Positions 36,617 to 45,875 of a stretch of 64,000 nt of DNA are shown piece after piece. Under the pieces are notes generated by a model that was not told the DNA's origin, made no database searches, and saw only the letters and a list, made by a program, of their open reading frames with translations. A program made the position numbers and the translations under genes. Source of the DNA: Streptomyces sp. NBC_01478 (GTDB lineage Bacteria > Actinomycetota > Actinomycetes > Streptomycetales > Streptomycetaceae); contig NZ_CP109444.1 of assembly GCF_036227225.1 (NCBI RefSeq), positions 11,885,501 to 11,949,500 on the forward strand, given 5' to 3'. The stretch's first letter is position 1. The number at the start of each line of letters is the position of its first letter.

Positions 36617-37684
36617 ATGGCCAGGCTATGCAAGCCCGCGGTGCAGGCGCCCGAACACGTCATCACGATGGAGGAGACGCTGGAGTTCGCCCGGCGGGTG
36701 CACGCGGGGAAGGACCAACTGCCGCTCGCGCTGCGCCTGATACGCAACACGGGCGTGCAGAAGCGCCACCTCGTCCAGCCCATCGAGCAGACCCTGCGCC
36801 ACCCGGGCCTGACCGAACGCAACCGCATCTACGAGGCCGAGTCGAAGAAGCGCACCCCCCAGGTCGTCGAGGAGGCCCTGAAGAACGCCGACGTCGCGGC
36901 CCGCGACATCGACGCGATCATCTACGTGTCGTGCACCGGGTTCCTGATGCCGTCGCTGACGGCGTGGCTCATCAACACGATGGGGCTGCGCCCCGACACC
37001 CGGCAGATCCCCATCGCCCAGTTGGGCTGCGCGGCCGGCGGCGCCGCCGTCAACCGCGCCCACGACTTCTGCATGGCCCACCCGGGCAGCAACGTCCTGA
37101 TCGTGTCGGCCGAGTTCTGCTCGCTGTGCTACCAGCCCGACATGGACGACATCGGCTCGCTGCTCTCCGACGGCCTGTTCGGGGACGCGGTCGCGGCCGC
37201 GGTGGTGCGCGGCACCGGCGGCACCGGCATCGAGCTGGAGCGCAACGCCTCCTACCTCATCCCGCACACCGAGGACTGGATTTCCTACGCGGTGCGCGAG
37301 ACGGGTTTCCACTTCCAGTTGGACCGGCGGGTGCCGGGCACGATGGAGCCGCTGGCGCCGGTGCTGCGGGAGTTCGCCAAGGACCACAGCTGGGACGCGG
37401 GCAGCCTCGACTTCTACATCGTGCACGCGGGCGGCCCGCGGATCCTGGACGACCTCGCGAAGTTCCTGGAGGTCGACCGCAGCGTGTTCCGCCACAGTTG
37501 GGCCACGCTCAGCGAGTACGGCAACATCGCCAGCGCGGTGGTCCTGGAGGCGGCCCGCCGGCTGTTCGAGGAGGACCCGCCGGCCCCCGACGCCACCGGT
37601 CTGATCGCGGGCTTCGGCCCCGGCATCACCGCCGAGATGGCCCTGGGCCGCTGGAACGACGGCGCCCGCGCCGACGTGGACTGA
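36617..37684 (+). CDS. rppA: 1,3,6,8-Tetrahydroxynaphthalene synthase (type III PKS)
   Basis: A 355-residue type III polyketide synthase of the RppA kind, condensing five malonyl-CoA to tetrahydroxynaphthalene. The catalytic triad falls at C138 (IAQLGCAAGG), H270 (YIVHAGGP) and N303 (SEYGNIAS), the positions I recall for the Streptomyces enzyme, and C106 of the CTGF motif is kept too. It opens the core operon of six genes (to 43087). In napyradiomycin, furaquinocin and merochlorin clusters the same enzyme makes the aromatic core. The upstream 143 bp contain a short ACACCC tandem repeat at about 36539-36561. Confidence 0.97.
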   Translation: MARLCKPAVQAPEHVITMEETLEFARRVHAGKDQLPLALRLIRNTGVQKRHLVQPIEQTLRHPGLTERNRIYEAESKKRTPQVVEEALKNADVAARDIDAIIYVSCTGFLMPSLTAWLINTMGLRPDTRQIPIAQLGCAAGGAAVNRAHDFCMAHPGSNVLIVSAEFCSLCYQPDMDDIGSLLSDGLFGDAVAAAVVRGTGGTGIELERNASYLIPHTEDWISYAVRETGFHFQLDRRVPGTMEPLAPVLREFAKDHSWDAGSLDFYIVHAGGPRILDDLAKFLEVDRSVFRHSWATLSEYGNIASAVVLEAARRLFEEDPPAPDATGLIAGFGPGITAEMALGRWNDGARADVD

Positions 37685-37768
37685 CCCCTGCTCGGGCTGC
37701 CGCCCCTCCCGCGGTCCCTGCCGCCGCTGTCCCCGCCGCGGCTGTCTCTGCCGAAGGAACGGATTCAG

Positions 37769-38386
37769 ATGACTGGCCTCATCGTCCCGCCCGGCCAGGG
37801 CCGGAAACTGGTCACCAAGGCGCAGGAAGTCACCTTCAAGGCCACGAAGGACCAGGGCTCCTCCCTGTCCGTCTTCGAGGTGGTCGTCCCGCCCGGCTTC
37901 GACGTGGGGGCGCATGTCCACCACGACGCGCAGGAGTTCTTCTACGTCCTGGAGGGCGAGCTGGAGCTCCTGGCGTTCGAACCGGAGCGGCGCACCGGGG
38001 ACTCCTGGCACCGGTGGACCTCCCCGGACGGGGACAGGATCGCCGCCGCGACCGAGGGCGCCTTCATGTTCGTCCCCCCGGGCACCCCGCACGCCTTCCG
38101 CAACGCCTCCGACAGGCCCGCCCGCATGCTCTTCCAGTGCTACCCCTCGCCGTACCACGAGTTCTATTTCGAGGAGATCGCCGAGATCTGGCAGGCGGGC
38201 GGCGCGATCGACCAGGAGGCGGTGGAGCGCATGCGCCGGCGCTACGACGTCCACCAGCTCACCCCGCTGCGCTACGAACCCCCCGCACTCGCACCCGAAC
38301 CTGCCCCCGTATCCGCCCCTGCCCCTGTTTCTGCCCCTGTTCCTGAACCTGTTTCTTCCCCCCGGGCCGCCGAGCGCGGAGCGTGA
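37769..38386 (+). CDS. Cupin quinone-forming monooxygenase (MomA-like)
   Basis: A 205-residue single-cupin protein. Metal ligands are visible as H49, H51, E56 (HVHHDAQEF) and H108 (PPGTPHAFRN). Cupins next to tetrahydroxynaphthalene synthases, such as MomA, oxidise the naphthol to the quinone flaviolin, which is what this position implies. The C-terminal 35 residues are Pro/Ala/Val repeats with no domain. The ATG follows CCGAAGGAACGG. Confidence 0.85.
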   Translation: MTGLIVPPGQGRKLVTKAQEVTFKATKDQGSSLSVFEVVVPPGFDVGAHVHHDAQEFFYVLEGELELLAFEPERRTGDSWHRWTSPDGDRIAAATEGAFMFVPPGTPHAFRNASDRPARMLFQCYPSPYHEFYFEEIAEIWQAGGAIDQEAVERMRRRYDVHQLTPLRYEPPALAPEPAPVSAPAPVSAPVPEPVSSPRAAERGA

Positions 38387-38401
38387 ACGGAGATGACCAC
38401 G

Positions 38402-39556
38402 ATGGACGCGATTCCCCTGGTGCACGCGAGCCTGGGCGAGCGGGAACTGGCCGCCGTCGCCGAGGTGTTCGCCTCCGGCTGGCCGGCCGGGCAGGGACCC
38501 AGGGGCAAGGAGCTGGAGGCACGGCTGGCGGCGGAGTACGCCGTCGGTGACGCGGTCGCGGTGAGCAACTGCGGCGCCGCCCTGCACCTGGCCATGCTCG
38601 CCCTGGGGGTGGGGCCCGGTGACGAGGTCATCGTCGCCGACTACGGCTTCCCCGCCCCCGCCCAGGCCGCCCGCTACGTCGGCGCCACCCCCGTCTTCGC
38701 CGACGTGCGCCCCGACACCTACACCGTCGACCCGCGGGCGGTGGCCGACCTGGTGACCGCCCGCACCGCCGGGATCGTCGCGGTCGACACGGTGGGCCTG
38801 CCCGCCGACTACACCGAGCTGCAGGAGATCGCCGACCGCCACGGCCTGTTCCTGGTCGAGGACGCCGCCTGCGCCGTCGGCGCCACCTACCAGGGGCGCA
38901 GGGCGGGCGCGCTGGCGGAGGTGGGCTGCCTGTCCTTCCACGGCCGCAAGGGCGCCAGCAGCGGCGAGGGCGGCGCCCTGCTCGCCGCCGATCCGAAGAT
39001 CGGGGCGGACGCGCGGCTGCGCTCGTCCTTCGGCATCGGCAGCATCTTCGACATGGGCAACGTCGTGGGCCTGCCGATCCCGGTGTTCACCGAGATCGGC
39101 TACAACTTCAAGCTGTCCGACATCGCCGCCGCGATCCTCCAGGTGCAGCTGGGCCGGATCGGCGAGCTCCTGGACCGCCGCGCCGCGGTCGCCGCGCAGT
39201 ACGGCGAACTCCTGGCCGGCGAGGAGCTGCTGGCGCTGCCGCACGTGCCCGCCGACCGCACCCACGCCTGGCAGACCTACATGGTCACCCTGGACGGGCG
39301 GGTGGACCGGGGGGCGGTGGCCACCGCGCTGCGCGGCCAGGGCATCGGCTGCGGGCACGGCACGTTCGCCGGCCACATCCAGCCCGTGTTCCGGGCGGAG
39401 CAGCGCTGCCCCGTCTCCCTGGACCTGGCCACCCGCCAGCTCGCGATCCCCATGCACGCCGAGCTGACCGAGGACCAGGTCACCCGCGTCGCCCGCGCCC
39501 TGCGCACCGCGGTCCGCGCCCACACCGGCACCGGCACCGCCCGTCACGCCGCCTGA
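38402..39556 (+). CDS. DegT/DnrJ-type PLP aminotransferase
   Basis: A 384-residue aminotransferase of the DegT/DnrJ/EryC1 family. The PLP-binding Lys is K183 in LSFHGRKGASSGEGG. These enzymes usually aminate keto sugars, but in furaquinocin and napyradiomycin clusters a homologue puts an amino group on flaviolin to give 8-aminoflaviolin. I place the start at ATG 38402 because GGAG ends 9 bp upstream; ATG 38393 directly abuts that site. The amino product is the expected substrate for diazotisation by the CreE/CreD/ligase set. Confidence 0.92.
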   Translation: MDAIPLVHASLGERELAAVAEVFASGWPAGQGPRGKELEARLAAEYAVGDAVAVSNCGAALHLAMLALGVGPGDEVIVADYGFPAPAQAARYVGATPVFADVRPDTYTVDPRAVADLVTARTAGIVAVDTVGLPADYTELQEIADRHGLFLVEDAACAVGATYQGRRAGALAEVGCLSFHGRKGASSGEGGALLAADPKIGADARLRSSFGIGSIFDMGNVVGLPIPVFTEIGYNFKLSDIAAAILQVQLGRIGELLDRRAAVAAQYGELLAGEELLALPHVPADRTHAWQTYMVTLDGRVDRGAVATALRGQGIGCGHGTFAGHIQPVFRAEQRCPVSLDLATRQLAIPMHAELTEDQVTRVARALRTAVRAHTGTGTARHAA

Positions 39557-39688
39557 CCCCCGCCCCGTCACCCCCGACACGCCCGTGGTCCTGCGGTTTC
39601 GGCGCCCCCCCCGCACCGCATGCCGCCGCCCCGCATGCGGCCCCGCCCCGCCCGCCCCGCAGCGTGCCCCCGAAGGAGACACACCCCT

Positions 39689-41332
39689 ATGAAGGGCTCC
39701 ACCGCCTACCGATCGATCCAACAACGCGGCCTGCACATCGGCCTCCTGCCCGAGACGGCCGCGGCCGTGAACCCCTCGACGCCGATCACCCTGGACCACG
39801 ACCTGGACGTCCTGCCCGAGGCGGGACGCCGGCTGACGGTGAGCCAGTACGCCGGGCACGTCGAGGACCTGGCCGCCCGCCTGTGGGCGGGCGGGGTACG
39901 GCCCGGCGAACACGTCGTGATCTACAAGAGGGCCAACGCCGACCACTGGATGCTGGCCTGTGCCGTCTCCCGGATCGGCGCGGTCGTGGTGAACCTCTCG
40001 CCGGCCCTGGACGCGGCGACCGTGGGCGTCCTGCTGGGCCGCCTGGGCCGCCCGACGCTGCTCACCGACGGCCCCACCCTGGACCGCCTGGCCGGGGTGG
40101 AGCTCGCCGGCCTCACCCGCCGGGTGGTCACCTCCGCCGGCGACCGCCCCGGCACCGTCTCCCTCACCGCACTGGCGGGCGCGCCGCGCGTGCGGCCGGT
40201 GCTGCGGGGGCTGGACGAGGCCGCCGTCATCACCCACACCTCCGGCACCACCGGCATCCCCAAGCTCGTCGTCCACACCCCCCGCACCCAGGCCGTCCGG
40301 CTGGTGCCGCAGTGGCGGCTGCTGGCACTGATGCGCCGCCGGGAGACCGTCGCCATCCACGTGCCCTTCGTCCACTCCCGGATGGTCGCGGCGATGTCGC
40401 TGGCGCTGCTGAAGCAGTACCCGGTGCTGCTGCTGCGCGAGAGTGACCCCGCCGTCGTCGCCGAGCACCTCCTGGCCCACCGCCCGGCCTTCGTCGAGGC
40501 CCTGCCCAACTCCCTGATGGAATGGGAACAGCTCACCCGCGACCCCAGGATGCCGTTCGCGTCGGTGAAGGTCTTCTCCAGCACCTTCGACGCCATCCAC
40601 CCCTCCACCATGAGCCGGCTGCTGAAGTCCTCGGCCCGCCGCGGCGCCCTGTTCTTCCAGATCTACGGCCAGAGCGAGGTCGGGCCGGCCGTCGGCCGCG
40701 CCTATCTGCGCCCCTTCGCCCACAAGGCCAACGGCCGCTGCGTGGGCTGGCCCATGCCCCGGGGCGCGGCCCGGATCCGCGTCGTGGGCCAGGGCGGGAA
40801 ACGCCCCAGCGAACGCCACCCCGGCCGTATCGAGGTCGCCTGGCCGGGACTTGCCCAGACCTACCACGGCGAGCAGGAGCGCTACGACAGCAACCGCAGG
40901 GGCGAGTGGTGGGGGACCGGCGACGTCGGCTACGTCACCCGCCTGGGCTGCCTGCACCTGCTGGACCGGGAGGTCGACATGATCCCCGGGGTGCGCAGCT
41001 CCCTGCAGATCGAGGACGTCGTCCTGGGCGCGCTGGAGGAGCTGAGCGAACTGGTCGTGGTCCAGGGCCCCGCCGGAGAGGCGGTCCCGGTGGTCTGCAC
41101 CCACGACGACACCCCCCTGGACGCGGAGCGCTGGCGCACGGCCGCCGCGGCCTTCCCCCAGCTCGCCGACCCCGTCCAGATCCCGCAGGCCGAACTGCCC
41201 AGGACCGCCACCCTCAAGGTGCAGCGCCTGGAACTGGCCCGCCGCTTCACCCGCCCGCCCGGGCAGAGCCCCGCGCACCGTCCCGGGCCGGCCGGCCCGG
41301 CACCCCGCCCCACCGACGACCCGAAAGGCTGA
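39689..41332 (+). CDS. AMP-forming acyl-CoA-synthetase-like ligase (diazotase candidate)
   Basis: A 547-residue adenylate-forming enzyme. The phosphate loop THTSGTTGIPK (K192), the YGQSEVGPA and GTGDVGY motifs, LLDREVDMI and the late Lys K510 (TATLKVQRL) are all present, so it should be active. No obvious carboxylic acid needs activation in this pathway. ATP-dependent ligases of this family (CreM in cremeomycin, and a homologue in furaquinocin biosynthesis) use nitrite to diazotise aryl amines, which fits the aminotransferase beside it and the CreE/CreD pair at 21-25 kb. AAGGAG precedes the ATG. Confidence 0.8.
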   Translation: MKGSTAYRSIQQRGLHIGLLPETAAAVNPSTPITLDHDLDVLPEAGRRLTVSQYAGHVEDLAARLWAGGVRPGEHVVIYKRANADHWMLACAVSRIGAVVVNLSPALDAATVGVLLGRLGRPTLLTDGPTLDRLAGVELAGLTRRVVTSAGDRPGTVSLTALAGAPRVRPVLRGLDEAAVITHTSGTTGIPKLVVHTPRTQAVRLVPQWRLLALMRRRETVAIHVPFVHSRMVAAMSLALLKQYPVLLLRESDPAVVAEHLLAHRPAFVEALPNSLMEWEQLTRDPRMPFASVKVFSSTFDAIHPSTMSRLLKSSARRGALFFQIYGQSEVGPAVGRAYLRPFAHKANGRCVGWPMPRGAARIRVVGQGGKRPSERHPGRIEVAWPGLAQTYHGEQERYDSNRRGEWWGTGDVGYVTRLGCLHLLDREVDMIPGVRSSLQIEDVVLGALEELSELVVVQGPAGEAVPVVCTHDDTPLDAERWRTAAAAFPQLADPVQIPQAELPRTATLKVQRLELARRFTRPPGQSPAHRPGPAGPAPRPTDDPKG

Positions 41333-41336
41333 CGCC

Positions 41337-42407
41337 GTGACACCTCACGCCACGCTCGCCCGACTGCGCGAGTACATGGTCGGACCCTCGCGGTTCATGA
41401 GCCTGCTCTCCAGCTTCGAACTCGGCATCATCGACGCCCTGCGCGAACGCGGCGCCCAGAGCGCCGCCCAGTTGGGCGAGGTCGCCGGCACCAAGCCCGA
41501 CGCCGTGGAACAGCTCCTGTTCCTCCTCGTCAAGGAGGGCTTCGTCGCCCACGACGAGGACACCGACACCTACACCCTCGACGCGCTCGCCGGCGTCCCC
41601 ACCGCCGACCTCGACCGGGCCCTGGCCTACATGGACCTCATCAAGGTCACCGCGCTGCGCCAGTTGTTCTACCTCACCGAGTCCGCCCGCACCGGCACCG
41701 TCGTCGGCCTCAAGGAGCTCTACGGCGCCGAGGGCACCCTCTACGACGCGGTCGCCGACCACCCCGACCTCAACCGGTCCTGGCTGCGGCTGATGAACAG
41801 CGTCACCGCCAACATCGACCCCTGGTTCTTCGACAACATCGACGTCCCGGCCGGCTCCCGCGTCCTGGACGTCGCCGGCAACACCGGCCTGGGCGCGATC
41901 CACACCTACCGCCACAAGGCCTCCGAAGGCCTGACGGTGACCACCTTCGACCTGCCCGACAAGGAGAGCGAGGCGCTGGCCAACTTCCGCGCCGAAGGCC
42001 TCCAGGATCACCTGTCGTTCATCGGCGGCAACGTCTTCGACGAGATCCCCCAGGGCTACGACGTCGTCCTGGTCAAGCACTTCCTGGACATGTTCGACAA
42101 GGACGACGTGGTCAGGATCCTGCAGGGCGTCCACAAGTCCCTCGAGGTCGGCGGCACGGTCAACATCCTGGTGCCGGTCTACCCGGAGGACATCAAGGAC
42201 ACCGACAACTACAACGTCGACTTCTTCCCGGCCTTCTTCATCGGCGCCACCATGGGCCAGGGCGGCCCGCAGAAACTGTCGGTCTACGAGCGCTGGCTGC
42301 GCGAGTGCGGCTTCGAGGTGACCCGCACGCTCACCAAGGACTCCGCCGAGATCCCCCCGGACGTCATCCCCGTCCAGGCCCTCCTGACCGCCCGCAAAGC
42401 CGCCTGA
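41337..42407 (+). CDS. SAM-dependent methyltransferase
   Basis: A 356-residue methyltransferase with an N-terminal winged-helix dimerisation domain (about 1-110) and a Rossmann domain starting at [38 protein letters not shown] follows. The SAM loop is D-V-A-G-N-T-G, slightly unlike the usual G-G-G. This is the O-methyltransferase type used on polyketide phenols, though some C-methylating quinone enzymes look similar. The GTG start lies 4 bp after the ligase stop. Substrate: most likely the (amino)flaviolin core. Confidence 0.9.
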   Translation: MTPHATLARLREYMVGPSRFMSLLSSFELGIIDALRERGAQSAAQLGEVAGTKPDAVEQLLFLLVKEGFVAHDEDTDTYTLDALAGVPTADLDRALAYMDLIKVTALRQLFYLTESARTGTVVGLKELYGAEGTLYDAVADHPDLNRSWLRLMNSVTANIDPWFFDNIDVPAGSRVLDVAGNTGLGAIHTYRHKASEGLTVTTFDLPDKESEALANFRAEGLQDHLSFIGGNVFDEIPQGYDVVLVKHFLDMFDKDDVVRILQGVHKSLEVGGTVNILVPVYPEDIKDTDNYNVDFFPAFFIGATMGQGGPQKLSVYERWLRECGFEVTRTLTKDSAEIPPDVIPVQALLTARKAA

Positions 42408-42433
42408 GCCGGCACCCGACCGAAGGAGCAACG

Positions 42434-43087
42434 GTGTCCAACTTCATGCTGCTGCCGGACGGGATGCGCCGCTGGTCCCAGAACCAGGGCGTCTCCCTCC
42501 AGGAGAGCTACCGGGCGATGGCGGACAAGATCGTCGAGTTCACCGGCTGGGTCCGTGAGGAAGGCTTCACGAACTTCTACATCGCCACCAACTCCGCCCA
42601 GAACTACACCCGCCCCGAGGCCGCGGTGACCACGTTCCTGGGCGCGTTCAACGACGTGGCGCGCCGTCTGCACGGCGAGGTCAACTTCGAGTTCTCCGGA
42701 CTGCTCGACCTGGTGCCCGACCTCTACCGCACCGAACTGGAGGACCTGCGGGAGAAGTCGGCCAAGGACGCGGACTTCACCCTGCACTTCGTGCTGGGCA
42801 TGTCCCTGTCCCGGGAGATCACCGGCATCTTCAACAAGCTCAACGGCAAGATCCCCGAGCTGACCGAGGAGATCCTGGCCGCCCACGCCTATGTGCCCGA
42901 GCCGGTCGACTACGTGCTGCGCACCGGCGGCCATGTGCGGCTGTCGAACTTCTACCCGCTGATGTCCCCCTTCGCCGAGCTGTACTTCTCCGACGCCCTG
43001 ATGCCCGACATCACCCGCGCCGAGTTCGACACCGCCCTGCGCGACCTGCGCGCCCGCGACCGCCGCTACGGCGCCTACCCCGCCTGA
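42434..43087 (+). CDS. Cyclolavandulyl/lavandulyl-type cis-prenyl diphosphate synthase
   Basis: A 217-residue member of the undecaprenyl diphosphate synthase fold, short and without the long-chain region. The phosphate-binding start is [10 protein letters not shown] (D9) and the C-terminal motif is [11 protein letters not shown] (R163-F173), where chain-elongating enzymes have RTSGExRLSNF; the Glu is replaced by His. This resembles closely what I recall of the cyclolavandulyl diphosphate synthase of Streptomyces sp. CL190 ([10 protein letters not shown] ... [10 protein letters not shown] ... RDRRFGGYPA). Mcl22 of merochlorin is a related enzyme giving an isosesquilavandulyl unit. It would make an irregular, branched or cyclic prenyl diphosphate from DMAPP (and perhaps GPP). 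The GTG follows GAAGGAG. Confidence 0.9.
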   Translation: MSNFMLLPDGMRRWSQNQGVSLQESYRAMADKIVEFTGWVREEGFTNFYIATNSAQNYTRPEAAVTTFLGAFNDVARRLHGEVNFEFSGLLDLVPDLYRTELEDLREKSAKDADFTLHFVLGMSLSREITGIFNKLNGKIPELTEEILAAHAYVPEPVDYVLRTGGHVRLSNFYPLMSPFAELYFSDALMPDITRAEFDTALRDLRARDRRYGAYPA

Positions 43088-43119
43088 CCCCCGCACCCCG
43101 CGCGCCTCTGCGCGCCGCG

Positions 43120-43162
43120 CGCGAAACCCGGTGACCACACACAGTGGGCGCCGGGTTTCGCG
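43120..43162 (+). terminator. Terminator hairpin after the core operon
   Basis: CGCGAAACCCGG (43120-43131) pairs perfectly with CCGGGTTTCGCG (43151-43162) across a 19-nt loop and is followed by TCTTTCCC. It closes the THN synthase to prenyl-synthase operon. Confidence 0.8.
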
Positions 43163-43260
43163 TCTTTCCCGCCCCCGCACCGCCGCCCGCCGCCGCCGGC
43201 GCCGCGGCGTCACCCTAGCTCTGCTCCCGGGCCGGACCCCACCCTACGGAGACCACCGCC

Positions 43261-44532
43261 ATGACCACCCATCAGACCTCCTCCCTCCTCCTGGGCCTGG
43301 CCGCCATCGTGCTGCTGGCCCGCCTGCTGGGCGCGCTGGCCCGGCGGCTGAACCAGCCCGCGGTGATCGGCGAGGTCCTCGCCGGCATCGCGCTGGGCCC
43401 GACCCTCTTCCACGGCGCGCTCTCCGACGCGCTCTTCCCGGCCGGCATCCGGCCGCTGCTGGGCGCCCTGGCCGCGGTCGGCGTCGCGGCCTTCATGTTC
43501 CTGGTCGGCCTGGAGTGGGACGCCGCGATGATCCGCGGCAGCGGAAGCCTCGCCGCGACCGTCTCCTTCAGCTCCATCCTGCTGCCGTTCGGCCTGGGCA
43601 CGCTGCTCGCGCTGTACCTGATGGACGACTACGGCACCGGCGACCGGACGGCGTTCATGCTGTTCATGGGCATCGCCATGTCGATCACCGCGTTCCCGGT
43701 GCTGGCCCGCATCCTCACCGACCGGGGCATGACCCGCTCCCCGCTCGGCGTGGTGGCGCTGGCCTGCGCCTCCATCGACGACGTCCTGGCCTGGTCGCTG
43801 CTGGCCGGCGTGGTCGCCGTCAGCGGTTCGGCCGGCCCCGACCAGTGGCGCATCCTGCTCGCCGTCCCCTACCTGCTGGGCATGCTCTTCGTCCTGCGGC
43901 CGCTGCTGCGCCGCTTCGTGGCCCGCCGCCCCGCCCTCACCCTGACCCCGACCGTGTTCGCGGCCGTCCTGGTGGGCCTGCTGCTGTCGGCCGCCGCCAC
44001 CGAGTGGGTGGGCCTGCACTACATCTTCGGCGCGTTCCTCTTCGGCGTGATCCTGCCGCGCACCGGCGGCGAGCGGCTGCGCGCCGACGTCCACGAGCGG
44101 CTGGGCGAACTGAGCGGCACCCTGCTGCTGCCGGTGTTCTTCCTGGTCGCCGGTCTCCAGGTCGACCTGTCCCATCTGGACGCCGGAGCGCTGGGCACGC
44201 TGGGGCTCATCCTGCTGGTGGCCGTCGGCGGCAAGTTCACCGGCGCGTTCACCGCGGCCCGCCTCAACCGGATGCCGCTGCGGCAGTCCGCCGCGCTCGC
44301 GACGCTGATGAACACCCGCGGCCTGACCGAGCTCATCGTCCTCAACGTCGGCCTGCAACTGGGCTTCCTGGGGAAGGACCTGTACTCGCTGATGGTCGTC
44401 ATGGCCATCGTCACCACCGCGATGGCGGGCCCGCTGCTGAGCTGGATCATCGGCCGCCCCGCGGACACCGCCCGCCCGCGGGAGGCCGCCGTACCCGGGC
44501 ACACGGCGGACACCGTGAGCACGGCCGTATAA
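43261..44532 (+). CDS. CPA2-family cation/proton antiporter
   Basis: A 423-residue membrane protein with 12 or 13 hydrophobic segments, including NQPAVIGEVLAGIALGPTLF and SIDDVLAWSLLAG (the paired Asp of the ion site). It belongs with Na+/H+ and K+/H+ antiporters of the KefB type. Such genes recur in naphthoquinone meroterpenoid clusters and may help cells cope with a product that disturbs membrane energetics, or move the product; the substrate is not known. Confidence 0.88.
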   Translation: MTTHQTSSLLLGLAAIVLLARLLGALARRLNQPAVIGEVLAGIALGPTLFHGALSDALFPAGIRPLLGALAAVGVAAFMFLVGLEWDAAMIRGSGSLAATVSFSSILLPFGLGTLLALYLMDDYGTGDRTAFMLFMGIAMSITAFPVLARILTDRGMTRSPLGVVALACASIDDVLAWSLLAGVVAVSGSAGPDQWRILLAVPYLLGMLFVLRPLLRRFVARRPALTLTPTVFAAVLVGLLLSAAATEWVGLHYIFGAFLFGVILPRTGGERLRADVHERLGELSGTLLLPVFFLVAGLQVDLSHLDAGALGTLGLILLVAVGGKFTGAFTAARLNRMPLRQSAALATLMNTRGLTELIVLNVGLQLGFLGKDLYSLMVVMAIVTTAMAGPLLSWIIGRPADTARPREAAVPGHTADTVSTAV

Positions 44533-44649
44533 CACCCCCCCGACACCCCCCAGAAAAAGAAGGCCTGCCCCGTACCCGCCCGGCCCTGAGCGGATTTCCA
44601 GCGGTTCTCAAGGGGTCCCGCGCTATGTTCGGACAGCGACAGAGCACGG

Positions 44650-44790
44650 GATTCCCGAGGGAATCAGAAACCGGAAACCGGAAACCGGGAAATCAGGAAC
44701 CGGAGATCCGGTATTCGGAATCAGAGATGCCCGGAATCAGAGATGCCGGAATCCCGGATCCGGAATCCCGGATCTCTGATTCCGGGGAAT
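44650..44790 (+). promoter_or_regulatory. GGAATC-rich repeat leader upstream of the prenyltransferase
   Basis: This 140-bp stretch carries six GGAATC and two GATTCC elements. It includes a GATTCCC-GA-GGGAATC palindrome (44650-44665), three AAACCGG units (44668-44688), a 16-bp direct repeat CGGAATCAGAGATGCC (44716 and 44732), a repeated GGAATCCCGGATC, and a 13-nt inverted repeat pairing 44732-44744 with 44772-44784. It could be an operator array or a structured leader. The region 44533-44649 has no gene. Confidence 0.6.
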
Positions 44791-44821
44791 CGACGGCCGG
44801 CGCCGACCACTTGGAGTTTTG

Positions 44822-45742
44822 ATGTCCGCGGACACCGAGGCGGAAAAACTGTATGCGGCCATCGAGGAATCGGCCCGGCTGGTGGGCGCACCCTGCTCCC
44901 GGGAGAAAGTCCGGCCGGTCCTGACCGCGTTCGGGGGATCCTTCGAGAACGCCATGGTCGTCTTCAGCGTCCTGACCGGGAAACACCATGCCGGACAGCT
45001 CGACTACTGCTTCACGATATCCCCCGACACCGGCGACCCGTACGCCCGGGCGGTGGCGAGCGGACTGACCGCCGCCACGGACCACCCCGTCGCCTCCCTC
45101 CTGGCCGACATCCACGCCCAGGGCTGGGAGATCACCGAACACTTCACCGACTGCTCGGCCGTCGCCGGCTTCAAGAAGATCTACGCCCACTTCCCCCGCG
45201 ACCTGCAGAAACCCGCCGCGCTGGCGGCCCTGCCGTCGATGCCGCCCGCCGTCGCCCACAACCTCGGCCTCTTCGCCCGCCACGGCCTGGACGAGGTCGC
45301 GATGACAGGCATCGACTACCGCAGCCGCACGGTGAGCCTCTACTTCCAGTTCACCGAGAACAACAGCCCCCCGCCCGCCGCCCTCGCCTCGCTGCTGCGC
45401 GAGACCGGGCTGCCCGCCGCGAGCGGACCGATGCTGGAGTTCGCCCGCACCGCCTTCCGCGCGAATGTGACCCTCGGCTGGGACAGCCCCGACATCGCCC
45501 GGGTCGCGTTCGCCCCGCCGCTGGGCCCCGGCCTGGACCTGGCGGCGATCCCGGCCCCGGTGGAAGCCCCCCTCGCCCGCTTCGCGGCCACCGCCCCGCG
45601 CACCTACACCGGCGACCGCATGAACCTCTTCGCCGTCAAATGGCTGCCCACGGGCGAGTTCCTGGAGATCTGCTCCTACTACCGCCTCCCGGCGGCCTAC
45701 GAACCCGTCCGGCTGATGCAGACCCGCACCCCCCACCCGTAA
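44822..45742 (+). CDS. ABBA aromatic prenyltransferase (NphB/CloQ family)
   Basis: A 306-residue aromatic prenyltransferase of the NphB/Fnq26 type, which attaches a prenyl group to phenols and naphthoquinones. The N-terminus (TEAEKLYAAIEESARLVGAPCSREKVRPVLTAFG) and the C-terminal MNLFAVKWLPTGEFLEICSYY are typical, and the length is standard. It would transfer the product of the cis-prenyl synthase (or geranyl diphosphate) to the aminated flaviolin core. ATG 44822 is preceded by TTGGAG. The gene stands alone behind the GGAATC-rich leader, so it may be controlled separately from the core operon. Confidence 0.94.
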   Translation: MSADTEAEKLYAAIEESARLVGAPCSREKVRPVLTAFGGSFENAMVVFSVLTGKHHAGQLDYCFTISPDTGDPYARAVASGLTAATDHPVASLLADIHAQGWEITEHFTDCSAVAGFKKIYAHFPRDLQKPAALAALPSMPPAVAHNLGLFARHGLDEVAMTGIDYRSRTVSLYFQFTENNSPPPAALASLLRETGLPAASGPMLEFARTAFRANVTLGWDSPDIARVAFAPPLGPGLDLAAIPAPVEAPLARFAATAPRTYTGDRMNLFAVKWLPTGEFLEICSYYRLPAAYEPVRLMQTRTPHP

Positions 45743-45794
45743 CCCCCGCCGGCGGACACCGGGGGCAGCGGATGCGCCGCCCCCGCGGAGGGCG

Positions 45795-45822
45795 TGTCAC
45801 AGCCCGGCCGCCCCGTCTCGTC
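45795..45822 (+). promoter_or_regulatory. ECF41-type promoter
   Basis: TGTCACA (45795-45801) and CGTC (45819-45822) are separated by 17 bp, matching the published ECF41 promoter pattern of TGTCACA and CGTC at 16-17 bp. It lies 54 bp before the DHA2-type exporter ATG. The same pair occurs before both sigma-factor genes at 51084 and 52113. Confidence 0.75.
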
Positions 45823-45875
45823 CAAGGGGGTGACGCCCGACATCCGCACCATGCGACACCACAAGGGAGAAGACC

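Noticed and set aside
37769..38386. Reading the cupin as a sugar isomerase or a storage-type cupin
   Set aside because: Position directly after THN synthase and single-cupin ligands H49/H51/E56/H108 fit the quinone-forming oxygenases better.
36626..41278. A 1,550-codon open frame on the minus strand opposite the core operon
   Set aside because: It is the mirror of GC-rich genes with strong third-position bias; its Gly/Ala/Val/His-rich translation matches no family, while the plus-strand genes have motifs and ribosome binding sites.
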